Shown: positions 53,554-61,597 of the stretch, in pieces
Numbering within the stretch: the stretch's first letter is position 1
Layout: every line of letters begins with the position of its first letter
Source of the DNA: Scytonema millei VB511283
GTDB lineage: Bacteria; Cyanobacteriota; Cyanobacteriia; Cyanobacteriales; Chroococcidiopsidaceae
DNA length: 64,000 bases
Direction: 5' to 3'
NCBI RefSeq assembly: GCF_000817735.3
Contig: NZ_JTJC03000005.1
Span: forward strand, 62,001-126,000
Notes under the pieces: model-generated
What the model saw: only the letters and a program-made list of their open reading frames with translations
Told to the model about the DNA's origin: nothing
Database searches by the model: none
Program-made: the position numbers and the translations under genes

Positions 53554-53910
53554 ATTTATCTCCAGTTTGGATTTATTAAACAGATACTTATCGCTCTTAA
53601 AATAGAATTCATAATTCGTAACTTGTAATAATTCTTACATCTAAAATCCTCAAACCCTACTCCACAGCCCTTCCTGTAAGAGATCTTGTCGCGTTGGCTA
53701 AGACAACAAGCAAAAATGTAATGAATTTTGAATGAAGTTTAGCAGACAACTTATGGTTCTGCGTTTAAAATTGCCTCAATCGCATTCCGGTGCGATCGGC
53801 GAAGTTTTGCAGAGCGATCGCGGCTGAGTGCAAGAAACAAGGATTTCGTCAGAGATGATTGTCAAAAGTGCTGTTTTTTGTGATTTATGGATGAGAAGTA
53901 AACTAAAGCT
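53554..53910. other. Divergent spacer, DUF3611 / PadR
   Basis: About 355 bp with two HIP1 octamers near 53810; promoters for both genes should lie here. No RNA or coding frame supported. Confidence 0.5.
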
Positions 53911-54258
53911 ATGAGAATTGAGGATATTTATCAGTTTTTCCAAAATCCTCCTCCGACCTATTTGAGCCAAGAACTTGCAGTATGTTACGTGCTGTCAGTT
54001 TTGTTAAAAGGAGAATCCTACGGCACGGAACTGATTCAAAAGCTGGAGAGCGAATACCCTAATTATCGCCTTTCCGATACAGTCCTTTACAGCGCACTTA
54101 AGTTCCTGGAAGATGAAAAGGCAATTCTCGGTTACTGGAAGAAGGTTGAGGGCAGAGGGCGACCGCGACGGATGTATCAGATAAGCCCAGAATGGCAAGT
54201 ACAGGCACAGGAGTTATCTCGACTGTGGCAAGAATATATTAATAAGGTGGTACGCTAA
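53911..54258 (+). CDS. PadR-family transcription regulator
   Basis: A 115-residue PadR protein: winged helix from about 22 to 95 with Y-G-T-E-L-I-Q-K-L, D-T-V-L-Y-S-A-L-K-F-L-E and G-R-G-R-P-R-R-M-Y-Q-I, plus a C-terminal dimerisation helix. The circadian modifier Pex of Synechococcus also belongs to this family, but the relation is not proven. It is followed within 70 bp by a cytochrome b6f assembly gene on the same strand, a pairing worth noting. Confidence 0.88.
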   Translation: MRIEDIYQFFQNPPPTYLSQELAVCYVLSVLLKGESYGTELIQKLESEYPNYRLSDTVLYSALKFLEDEKAILGYWKKVEGRGRPRRMYQISPEWQVQAQELSRLWQEYINKVVR

Positions 54259-54327
54259 TGGCTTATCGATCGTGCAAAAATCGATTGTGAAACAATCGAA
54301 CTGGCACTGTTCAAACGCAAGATAGCT

Positions 54328-54858
54328 ATGACTCCGATTCTCTCATCGACCCTACTGCTGACTTTATTGCTGTCAGTGGGTCTATTTTTCTTCATTCGAG
54401 CCTCTACTAAAGACCGAACGCAAACGATTCACCTGGTATCCGCACAGCCAGAGGCTTCGTTGATGGCGCAACTACAACAGTATTTGCGCTCGCGTTCCTA
54501 TACTGTGTCTGAGGTGGATGCTGAGAAAAATTCTGTTACGTTTGAGGGATTTATCCGACCGAGCTTGTTTCTAGCTGTGTTTCTCTCAATGCTTGCCACG
54601 GTGGGAATTCTTTGCCTGATCTTGGTTTGGTCGTTACTATTTCCAAACTGGACGGCGGCTTTCTCGATCCTGATTTTGCTAGCTCCAACAGCAGGTATTT
54701 TCTATTGGAAAAAAGCAGGCAGGAAAGAACGGGTATCTCTTAAATTAGAGGCAAATACGGGCGATCGCATCTCGCCACAAAGCCTGCTCACAGTCACCGC
54801 TCATCGGGATGAGTTAATTCAATTGCAGCGATCGCTGAATTTGAAGCCAGCAGAATAA
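54328..54858 (+). CDS. Cofactor assembly of complex C subunit B (CCB2/CCB4-like)
   Basis: A 176-residue protein: N-terminal membrane helix (about 5-24), a soluble segment, two central helices (about 75-120), and a soluble C-terminal domain with T-A-H-R-D-E-L. It matches the CCB2/CCB4-like group that attaches haem c_n to cytochrome b6 in the b6f complex. A role in b6f biogenesis is known from the Chlamydomonas homologues. Terminator follows. Confidence 0.85.
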   Translation: MTPILSSTLLLTLLLSVGLFFFIRASTKDRTQTIHLVSAQPEASLMAQLQQYLRSRSYTVSEVDAEKNSVTFEGFIRPSLFLAVFLSMLATVGILCLILVWSLLFPNWTAAFSILILLAPTAGIFYWKKAGRKERVSLKLEANTGDRISPQSLLTVTAHRDELIQLQRSLNLKPAE

Positions 54859-54903
54859 AGAGAGCGAAATCTGGAATCCGCGTAGCCTTGCGTGTAGCAA
54901 TAT

Positions 54904-54935
54904 TTTAGGGGAAGTATGTACTTCCCCTAAATTTC
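54904..54935. terminator. Terminator after the CCB-like gene
   Basis: TTTAGGGGAAGTA pairs perfectly (13 bp) with TACTTCCCCTAAA over a TG loop, then TTTCATCTT; the left flank (ATATT) makes it usable in both directions. Confidence 0.88.
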
Positions 54936-55046
54936 ATCTTCGCTTTGCCCAAACGTGACTCACTCGCGTTTGACTATAACGCCGATGATTTCAAAATCTC
55001 CAATACCTAGCTTTTGGCTGTCATTGAGCTTCGGTAACGCCTTAGG

Positions 55047-55361
55047 CTACCTGTGTGCGGCAACGAGTTCCTTTTCAGGAGGATTTTCTAGTACCCGTAG
55101 ACTAGGGAACAAGAAATGATTCTCTTCTACATACTGCGCCCCAAACAAACCTTTTTCTGCCCAGAAGTAGCGATCTGTAGTGTGCTCGTTTCGCTTAACC
55201 AGCAGCAATGCAGGCGGAGCAATTCCCTCCGCTTGAATAAACTTCCGAGCAGCAGTCACGGGTTTATCTTCGCCACTTTCAATGCTATATTGAGGCACAT
55301 GCTCGAGGATGCGACGTCCTTCCTGGCGACGACGACTTTTGCGCTTGCGTCTTCTTGCCAA
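55047..55361 (-). CDS. DUF3155 domain-containing protein
   Basis: A 104-residue protein with a very basic start (A-R-R-R-K-R-K-S-R-R-R-Q) and conserved H-V-P-Q-Y-S-I-E-S-G-E-D-K-P-V-T-A-A-R-K-F-I, the DUF3155 signature. The basic tail suggests nucleic-acid or ribosome contact; no function known. The start codon is TTG at 55361, supported by AAAGGAGG nine bases upstream and by the conserved N-terminus; no ATG would keep it. Confidence 0.9.
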   Translation of the reverse strand: MARRRKRKSRRRQEGRRILEHVPQYSIESGEDKPVTAARKFIQAEGIAPPALLLVKRNEHTTDRYFWAEKGLFGAQYVEENHFLFPSLRVLENPPEKELVAAHR

Positions 55362-55772
55362 CCTGTCTCCCTCCTTTTTTTAACCAGAAAATTGTATTTA
55401 TATTTACAAAATCCGTCGTCAGTATATCGATTTGAGTTAGAAAAATCAACTTATGTTAAGCGTTTGCAACAAAAAACCCGCTAATGTTGAAAATATGATT
55501 AATAAAACGACACAAGCGATCGCAGTCAATTTAAGATTCTTAATCCACTAAAATCAGTTGTCAGTTATCAGTTATCAGTGAAGAATGGGGTGCGTGGTGC
55601 GATCGATGTAGGGTGTAGGGTGTAGGGTGTAGGGTGTAGAGATTTTAAATTTCTTTCTGCGCGACTCTCCCTCAGCTCCCTTAGCTCCCCCAGCTCCCCC
55701 AGCTCCCTCAGCTCCCTCAGCTCCCTCAGCTTTCTTCCCCCGACTCCCAAATTCTTGCCGTAGCCCTTCATA
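55362..55772. other. Spacer between DUF3155 and the Hik2-like kinase
   Basis: The left half is AT-rich and holds the DUF3155 promoter. The right half (55556-55762) is a repeat block. No gene seen. Confidence 0.55.
55556..55762. repeat. Mosaic repeats upstream of the Hik2-like kinase
   Basis: CAGTTAT units, four GTAGGGT units, then a long run of CTCAGCTCC/CCCAGCTCC nonamers. Confidence 0.93.
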
Positions 55773-57134
55773 ATGCCTGCCAGTGCTGAGTTTATTTCAT
55801 TGTGTCGCTCTCAAGTTGCCTTGCTAACCCAAGGAATGGGGGCGGCTTTGAGCGTGGTATATCTGACGGAAAGATTAGTGGAGGAAGGAACAGCACAGGA
55901 GAAGCTGATCCCTGTCGTAGCCTATCCAGAGACCGCAGCGAGGTGGAAGGGACTAGAGTTAAATAGTGCAGCATTTCCTGCTACAACAAGTCGCCCTCAG
56001 CCACCGCGATTGCAAGCAAAAGCCACTGCAAAAAATATAGATACTGTATCTTTACCGGAACTACCGACCGAGGCAAATGTAGCTGAACCGCCAGAAACGG
56101 CAGATAAAGCCCTAGTACCGAGCCAACAGATTGTTTTACCACTGCTTAATGAAGGAGCATTAATTGGACTACTCGTGACTAGTCGGGAGGATAGAGCATG
56201 GAACGAGCGAGAACGGCATGAAATCGAACGGGTGGCGCAAACGCTAACGCTGGCAAGACTTTTAGATCGGCGACGAGAGCGATCGGAGCAGCAGCTCAGT
56301 CAGCAAAAGCAACTACAAGCCCAGCAGCGAGAGTTATTAGATAACTTACTTCACCAGTTTCGCAACCCACTGACGGCGTTGCGGACGTTCGGCAAATTGC
56401 TGCTCAAGCGCCTGCTACCTGGAGATGCAAACCGAGCTGTGGCAGACAATATCGTGCGAGAAAGCGATCGCTTGCAAGAATTGCTGCAACAATTCGATCG
56501 AGTCATCGACATGACAGAGGAAGATTTAGAACCAACCAAATCCCTTCCTCCAGCCACAGAGGTGCGATCGGCAATACCTATACTCAATGCCCCTTTACCA
56601 CTGCTGCCCAATCGCGAAGGCACTCAGAGCGAGATCTGCACGATTGAGGACGTGCTAAAACCCTTGCTAGCTTCTGCTTGGGCGATCGCTCAAGAACGCA
56701 ACTTAGATCTGCAAGCAGATCTGCCACCAAATTTACCAACAGTGCGCGCTCATCTAAGAGAATTGCGTGAGGTATTAAGCAATTTGCTTGACAATGCGAT
56801 TAAATATACTCCGCCTGGAGGCAAAATTTACGTCCAAGCAGGGTTAGAGCGAGATAACTTCCAGGGCATCGCCATTAGCGACACCGGGGTAGGTATCCCC
56901 CCGCAAGATAAGGAGCGAATTTTCGATCGCCACTACCGAGGTAGACAAGCAGATTCAGATATTCCTGGTACGGGTTTGGGACTAGCAATTGCTAAGGCAC
57001 TGATCGAACAAATGCAAGGCACGATTGAAGTTTTTAGTCCTGCTTTGTGGCATCCCACCCCAGAAAGTAGCGGGGGAACTACGTTTATTGTTTGGTTGTT
57101 GGTTGATGCTGGTGCTGCACTGCGTGAAGGTTGA
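55773..57134 (+). CDS. GAF-domain sensor histidine kinase (Hik2/CSK-like)
   Basis: A 453-residue soluble kinase: an N-terminal GAF-like domain (about 5-160, interrupted by a Pro/Ala-rich stretch at 70-115), H-box L-L-H-Q-F-R-N-P-L-T-A-L with His194, N-box N-L-L-D-N-A-I-K-Y, D-T-G-V-G-I and G-T-G-L-G-L. The unusual H-Q-F-R-N-P H-box and domain order resemble Hik2, the cyanobacterial relative of chloroplast sensor kinase CSK, which reports on plastoquinone redox state. That identity is an inference by memory of the family. No response regulator is adjacent. Confidence 0.88.
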   Translation: MPASAEFISLCRSQVALLTQGMGAALSVVYLTERLVEEGTAQEKLIPVVAYPETAARWKGLELNSAAFPATTSRPQPPRLQAKATAKNIDTVSLPELPTEANVAEPPETADKALVPSQQIVLPLLNEGALIGLLVTSREDRAWNERERHEIERVAQTLTLARLLDRRRERSEQQLSQQKQLQAQQRELLDNLLHQFRNPLTALRTFGKLLLKRLLPGDANRAVADNIVRESDRLQELLQQFDRVIDMTEEDLEPTKSLPPATEVRSAIPILNAPLPLLPNREGTQSEICTIEDVLKPLLASAWAIAQERNLDLQADLPPNLPTVRAHLRELREVLSNLLDNAIKYTPPGGKIYVQAGLERDNFQGIAISDTGVGIPPQDKERIFDRHYRGRQADSDIPGTGLGLAIAKALIEQMQGTIEVFSPALWHPTPESSGGTTFIVWLLVDAGAALREG

Positions 57135-57186
57135 CGGTTGATGCTCCCCTGCTCCCTGCTCCCTGCTCCCTATCAACTGATAACTG
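57132..57186. repeat. CTCCCTG / CTGATAA heptamers
   Basis: CTCCCTG units then an AACTGATAACTGA run between the convergent kinase and DAO genes; the DAO stop lies in the latter. Confidence 0.85.
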
Positions 57187-58315
57187 AACGAGCAAAGCGC
57201 TGCGCTAGGGGTGGGATGATGACGAGGGGATTGCTGAATCCAGAGAAGGTGTGGATGCCTGTTTTGCCAGGGATGCTACCAACTAGAGGCAGGCGAGAAC
57301 TTTGTTCGGCTGCGCTAACGCGGCTGAAACTAACTAAACAGTGATGCCAAGTTCCTGGTAGGTCTTGGAGTGCTGGTAAAATTTGCCCTATACCCGCTCG
57401 GATTGTGGCTTCGCTGGCTTCGGGATTAATGGTGGCTTGGATATCGGTCAAAGCGCGGCTCAACTGCCCTAAACGCAGGCTACCATCAAGAAATTGAATC
57501 GCTCCAGTATCTAAAATTGGGGGTGCGAGTTCTAATCCTTGTTCGTCCCACAAGCGATCGTTTGTCGTCGATGTGGCTTCTAGTTGAAAGCGTTGAAGTC
57601 GAGCTGGCATCACGAGCGATCGCAATTTTATGTCTGTGGGTGGAATGTCAATTAACTCAGCATGAGTAAAGTACAGTTTGACCGAAATACCTGCTGCTTT
57701 GAGTAAAGCGCGGCTCAATCCACCCGCGCAGATCGCCGTGTTGGCACTGCAATACGTCTCGCTAGCAGTTTTTACCCCTTCTACCTTGTCGCCTTGTTGC
57801 CAGAGTTTGAGTACTTGAGCAAACTGAAGATCGCCCCCTGCCCGTAAAAAGGCTTGGATGTAAGCTTGAGCGGTTTTTTCAGCGTTGATATGACCGTGTT
57901 TTACCGTCAATGCTCCGGCGATCGCGTCAGGGTTTAATAATGGTTCTAATTCGCAGGCTTCTGAAATGCTGAGGAGTTGCGGCGGAATGGCAAAATTGGC
58001 ATAGGTAGCGGCGGCGGCTGCGGGGTCATCATCAGCGGCAATTGTCAGCACTAAGTCTAGTTCCCGAAATTGAGTGTCGGCGGCTAATTCTTCTGAGAGA
58101 ATGCGATGACGGGCGATTCCTTCAGCGCATAATTGGCGCATTATGTCGGTAGTCCCAGACCAAAAAGCTAAACCACCATAGCTGTAGCGAGTTGCATTTT
58201 GCCCTGTTGGATCTTGTTCTAGCAGCAGGACGGAAAAGCCTTGCCGAACTAATTCGTAGCTCAAAGCTGCGCCAGTAATACCTCCACCTACCACAATCCA
58301 ATCGTATATTTTCAT
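57173..58315 (-). CDS. FAD-dependent amine/amino-acid oxidase (DAO family)
   Basis: A 380-residue flavoenzyme with the dinucleotide motif V-V-G-G-G-I-T-G-A-A near 7-16, and C-terminal G-I-H-T-F-S-G-F-S-N-P. It belongs to the DAO superfamily, which includes glycine oxidase, sarcosine oxidase and D-amino-acid dehydrogenase; the substrate cannot be told. H-G-H-I-N-A-E-K-T-A-Q-A-Y near 140 is typical. The C-terminal R-S-V-I-S and its stop are read from the AACTGATAACTGA repeat. Convergent with the kinase gene. Confidence 0.9.
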   Translation of the reverse strand: MKIYDWIVVGGGITGAALSYELVRQGFSVLLLEQDPTGQNATRYSYGGLAFWSGTTDIMRQLCAEGIARHRILSEELAADTQFRELDLVLTIAADDDPAAAAATYANFAIPPQLLSISEACELEPLLNPDAIAGALTVKHGHINAEKTAQAYIQAFLRAGGDLQFAQVLKLWQQGDKVEGVKTASETYCSANTAICAGGLSRALLKAAGISVKLYFTHAELIDIPPTDIKLRSLVMPARLQRFQLEATSTTNDRLWDEQGLELAPPILDTGAIQFLDGSLRLGQLSRALTDIQATINPEASEATIRAGIGQILPALQDLPGTWHHCLVSFSRVSAAEQSSRLPLVGSIPGKTGIHTFSGFSNPLVIIPPLAQRFARSVIS

Positions 58316-58424
58316 ACTTCACATACGCTGCGCGATCGCTCATCCAGATCCTATCGCAGCTGCTAAGTAAGTCAAAAGTTAAAAGTCAAAAGTCAGAATT
58401 AGAAATTATGCTGTTGATTAATAA

Positions 58425-58907
58425 TTAATGCCCTTTATGTGGTGGATATTTGGCATTGGTGCGTCTGACTAACCAGTAACAAATAGAAAGGGCAATAATC
58501 GCAGTTGCAAGTGCTAATAATTGAGAATCAGTAATTTTGCCAAGATCGAGAATGATAATTTTGCGAGCAACTGCAATTAGAGATGTTACAATCACCATCT
58601 CGATTTGAATGATATGACTGCTCAGATAAGAAGTAATATTCTGCGTAATTTCTAGAGCAATAAGAATATTTAAAAATAAACCAAAGATTTTGAGTAAGCC
58701 AGCAGAAAAATTCCCTAGTTCAGAGACAAGTAGCAGTTCTTTAGCTAAAGTTACGCCCAAATCTATAATGGCAAATAAAATAACTCCTAACATTGCTAGC
58801 GTTAAGAGTTTGGCAAAAAAATCTTCTACTTTATCAACAAAAACTAAAAAATCTGGATTCGTGTTTTTATCTACTAGAGGTGATATTAGTTTTCGCAATA
58901 ACTTCAT
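58425..58907 (-). CDS. PsiE-family (phosphate-starvation-inducible) membrane protein
   Basis: A 160-residue protein with four membrane helices (about 30-55, 70-92, 100-120, 130-148) and the PsiE-like I-A-L-E-I-T-Q-N-I-T-S-Y-L. PsiE is induced by phosphate limitation in E. coli; function unknown. No Pho-box seen upstream. Flanked on both sides by GTCAAAA heptamers (58370-58395 and 58915-58945). Confidence 0.87.
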   Translation of the reverse strand: MKLLRKLISPLVDKNTNPDFLVFVDKVEDFFAKLLTLAMLGVILFAIIDLGVTLAKELLLVSELGNFSAGLLKIFGLFLNILIALEITQNITSYLSSHIIQIEMVIVTSLIAVARKIIILDLGKITDSQLLALATAIIALSICYWLVRRTNAKYPPHKGH

Positions 58908-58911
58908 TGGT

Positions 58912-58946
58912 TAAAAGTCAAAAGTTAAAAGTTAAAAGTCAAAAGA
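58912..58946. repeat. GTCAAAA/GTTAAAA heptamers
   Basis: Five AAAGTCAA/AAAGTTAA units directly upstream of the PsiE gene; the same array type occurs at its 3' side (58370-58395). Confidence 0.9.
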
Positions 58947-59046
58947 CTGCAAGCTAACTACACCAAGCAAATTAAATGTCGAATAACTAATGCTGATGAG
59001 AAGATCGTACCAGAGATCGGGCAAGACAGAAGCTTTTTGCTAAACG

Positions 59047-59706
59047 CTAAAGTTCAAGCAAGCCAGGTGGCGGCGCAATTTCAATTCTTCTTGCCTCTAA
59101 ATCTACAACAGGTGCGATCGCTTTCACAAATGGAATCAGAACTTTTTTTGGGGGAGTCGGGAGTTGGGAAGCGGGAGTCGGGAGTGGAGGATCGCTAATT
59201 TTGACTTCTGACTTTTGACTTTTGACTTCTTGAAACAACTGCACTTCTAACAAGTCGTTCCCAGCAGGAATTACGTCTGACACCATACCGATGCTCTCGC
59301 CAGTTTCTTGTAAAAAGACTTCTAAACCGATCAGATCGACGACATGATATTCATCTTCTCCTAATTGGGGGCGATCGCTTTCTGGTACGAGCAAGACGCA
59401 ATCTCGCAGTGCTTCAGCTTGGCTGCGATCTTCAATTCCCTCTAACGCTATTACGTAAAGTCCTTTACCTGGAATATCTCGACCTTCGACCAATTCTATA
59501 GGTTCTGGTTCTGTTTTCCCTGGACGCAGTAACCAGCGCTGTCCTGGTTCGACAAATCGTTCGGGAAAGTCTGAATCGGGGTAAACTCTAACTTCTCCAT
59601 CTAACCCTTGAGGTGCAACAATTGTGCCAATTGCTAACCAGCCATCGGGAATTTGTGGTTTTGAGTTTTGAGTTTTAGGTTTTTCGGGTGTTTTCTGAGG
59701 TTTCAT
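59047..59706 (-). CDS. rimM: Ribosome maturation factor RimM (with repeat-derived insert)
   Basis: A 219-residue RimM with the N-terminal barrel ([15 protein letters not shown]) and C-terminal PRC barrel ([12 protein letters not shown]). It assists 30S maturation at the head of 16S rRNA. Residues about 159-187 (59146-59232) are a repeat-derived insert (V-K-S-Q-K-S-E-V-K then [13 protein letters not shown]), from GTCAAAA and GACTCCC heptamers, placed in a loop of the PRC barrel. The N-terminal [12 protein letters not shown] is also low-complexity. Conserved motifs on both sides remain in frame. Confidence 0.93.
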   Translation of the reverse strand: MKPQKTPEKPKTQNSKPQIPDGWLAIGTIVAPQGLDGEVRVYPDSDFPERFVEPGQRWLLRPGKTEPEPIELVEGRDIPGKGLYVIALEGIEDRSQAEALRDCVLLVPESDRPQLGEDEYHVVDLIGLEVFLQETGESIGMVSDVIPAGNDLLEVQLFQEVKSQKSEVKISDPPLPTPASQLPTPPKKVLIPFVKAIAPVVDLEARRIEIAPPPGLLEL

Positions 59707-59867
59707 AAAGATTTAATGTCGCGCAAAGACGCAAAGGCGCAAAGCGGATTCTTGTATGGCGAAGCCTTTCTCAAAGAATAGAATAGACGCTAGCTTTAGA
59801 AACGATGTGTTGTAATTATTTGGCTTGTGCTGTGTAGGCAGTAGTTTGGTAAAGAAGTACTATTTCA

Positions 59868-61148
59868 TCACCCGGCAATTTTAGCCTTTGCATAAACTCT
59901 TTCGGCTACCTTGGCGAGACGCTGCATTCCCACGGCAATTTCTTCATTGCTTGCGGTCAAACTAATTCGCAAACACTGCTGTTTGTGAATCCAATTTTCG
60001 CGTAAACCAGGGAAGAAGGAACTACCAGGAACGACAATGACATTTTCTTGTTTTAGTTGTTGATAAAATTCCCAATCGGTTAAAGGTAAATCTTTTAACC
60101 ATAACCAAGCAAAAATTGCTCCTTCGCCACGATGCAAAAACCAAGGTATATCAGGCATCGCCTGTTCTAAAGTAGATTCTAATACCTCAAACTTTTGCCG
60201 ATAAAAAGGTCGAATGACATTGCTAGAAATCTCTGCCAAAGCACCAGAATTAATCGCTAAAGCCGCGATCGCCTGTCCGTAGCGCGAGGGATGGATGCAC
60301 ATATTTGTCTGGAACGATTCCAGAATTTGAATTAATTTTTCATCTCCAATCGCCACTCCAATTCTTTCACCTGGCAATCCGGCTTTTGATAAACTCATGC
60401 AATGGAGAATATTGTCTCCAAATACAGGCGACATTTCGGTAAAATTCAAAGCTGGAAAGGGAGGAGCATAAGCAGAATCAATAATAACTGGAACATTAAA
60501 AGGTGCAGCCAAAGCCGCAATTTTCTTCACCTCCTCATCCGTTAAAACGTTACCCGTAGGATTGCAGGGGCGAGAAAATACGACGCATCCCGTCTCTTCG
60601 TTAATTTTGAGTTGACTAAAATCGGGGCGATATTTGAATCTATGGGCGGCTGAATCGATATCTAGTGCAGGCTTATAGGCAATCAAAGCTTCTGGGGCAA
60701 GACTCACGCCACCATAACCCGTGTAATCTGGACTGAGGGGTAGAACGATCTGCCTTAACTCACCATCAAGACAGTAGCCACCAAAAGCATTTGCAGCGTA
60801 GAAATAGAGAGTTTGGCTACCAGGAGTAATGAGGATATTGCGCTCGCTCAAGTTTAACCCGTAGCGGCGATTGAAATCAGCTGCGATCGCGCTAATGAGT
60901 GGTGCGTAACCTTGGCTCGAACCGTAACGACAGACGACTTCACCATAGTCAGAACTGGCTAACAACTGCGCCGTACAGTCTCGCCATAACTGCTCTACCT
61001 CTGGCAAAATCAGCGGATTTCCCGCACTTAAATTGATAAACTCCTTACCTGCACCTGCTTGCAGCGTTTCAATAATATCTTTCATAATTGCCCGCACCCC
61101 CGTCAGGTGGGACATTTGAGCGCCAATTTTCGTTAGGGCAGGATTCAT
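59868..61148 (-). CDS. Valine--pyruvate-type aminotransferase (class I PLP)
   Basis: From ATG at 61148, 426 residues of a fold-type I aminotransferase: F-I-N-L-S-A-G-N-P, G-S-S-Q-G-Y near 75, R-P-C-N-P-T-G-N-V-L, and the PLP Lys in M-S-L-S-K-A-G-L-P-G-E-R. This pattern with S-L-S-K-x-G-L-P-G-x-R resembles AvtA, valine-pyruvate transaminase. The longer frame to 61343 is repeat-encoded and rejected. Amino donor specificity is inferred. Confidence 0.9.
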   Translation of the reverse strand: MNPALTKIGAQMSHLTGVRAIMKDIIETLQAGAGKEFINLSAGNPLILPEVEQLWRDCTAQLLASSDYGEVVCRYGSSQGYAPLISAIAADFNRRYGLNLSERNILITPGSQTLYFYAANAFGGYCLDGELRQIVLPLSPDYTGYGGVSLAPEALIAYKPALDIDSAAHRFKYRPDFSQLKINEETGCVVFSRPCNPTGNVLTDEEVKKIAALAAPFNVPVIIDSAYAPPFPALNFTEMSPVFGDNILHCMSLSKAGLPGERIGVAIGDEKLIQILESFQTNMCIHPSRYGQAIAALAINSGALAEISSNVIRPFYRQKFEVLESTLEQAMPDIPWFLHRGEGAIFAWLWLKDLPLTDWEFYQQLKQENVIVVPGSSFFPGLRENWIHKQQCLRISLTASNEEIAVGMQRLAKVAERVYAKAKIAG

Positions 61149-61597
61149 AAGCAGATGTGTAGGAGACTTTCTTAATTTAACCAAATGTGGTGGTGAGGGG
61201 CGAGGAGTGTTAGCAAAGCGGGACGAAGTCCGGAGTGAGGAGTGAGGGAGACAAGGGAGAGGGGGAGACAAGGGAGCAGAGGGGAAGAGAGCTGGGGGAG
61301 CTGGGGAAGAAAAAACAACCGTCAACCACCTACCAACTACCATCCGTTACCAATTACTAAACTTAACATCTAGCAAAATTTTGTTAAAACATCCTTTATT
61401 TAATTTGACACTGAAATCTAGAAAAAGTGTAAATAAAAATCTTAAAGTAGACATACCCCGTGTATGCTAAAAATCCTAACTGGGATGATGTTGGCAAGGA
61501 TAAATTACCCAGGTTTCTATTACCGAGTCGAGTTTTAATTGGTTTATATTGCCATCGGTTTTAGAGCAGAGAGTTCACAAGAGAGTACTGGAATAAT
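61149..61597. other. Divergent spacer, aminotransferase / glucan phosphorylase
   Basis: Left part (61190-61345) is repeat; the right part (61350-61597) is AT-rich and should hold the phosphorylase promoter. No gene. Confidence 0.55.
61190..61345. repeat. Mosaic repeats upstream of the aminotransferase
   Basis: GGGGCGAGGAGT, GTGAGGA, GACAAGGGAGA, GAGAGCTGGGGG and ACCTACCAACTACC units. Confidence 0.9.

Noticed and set aside
61149-61343. N-terminal extension of the aminotransferase
   Set aside because: The added 65 residues are Pro/Ser-rich and repeat-encoded; M-N-P-A-L-T-K-I-G is the expected start.
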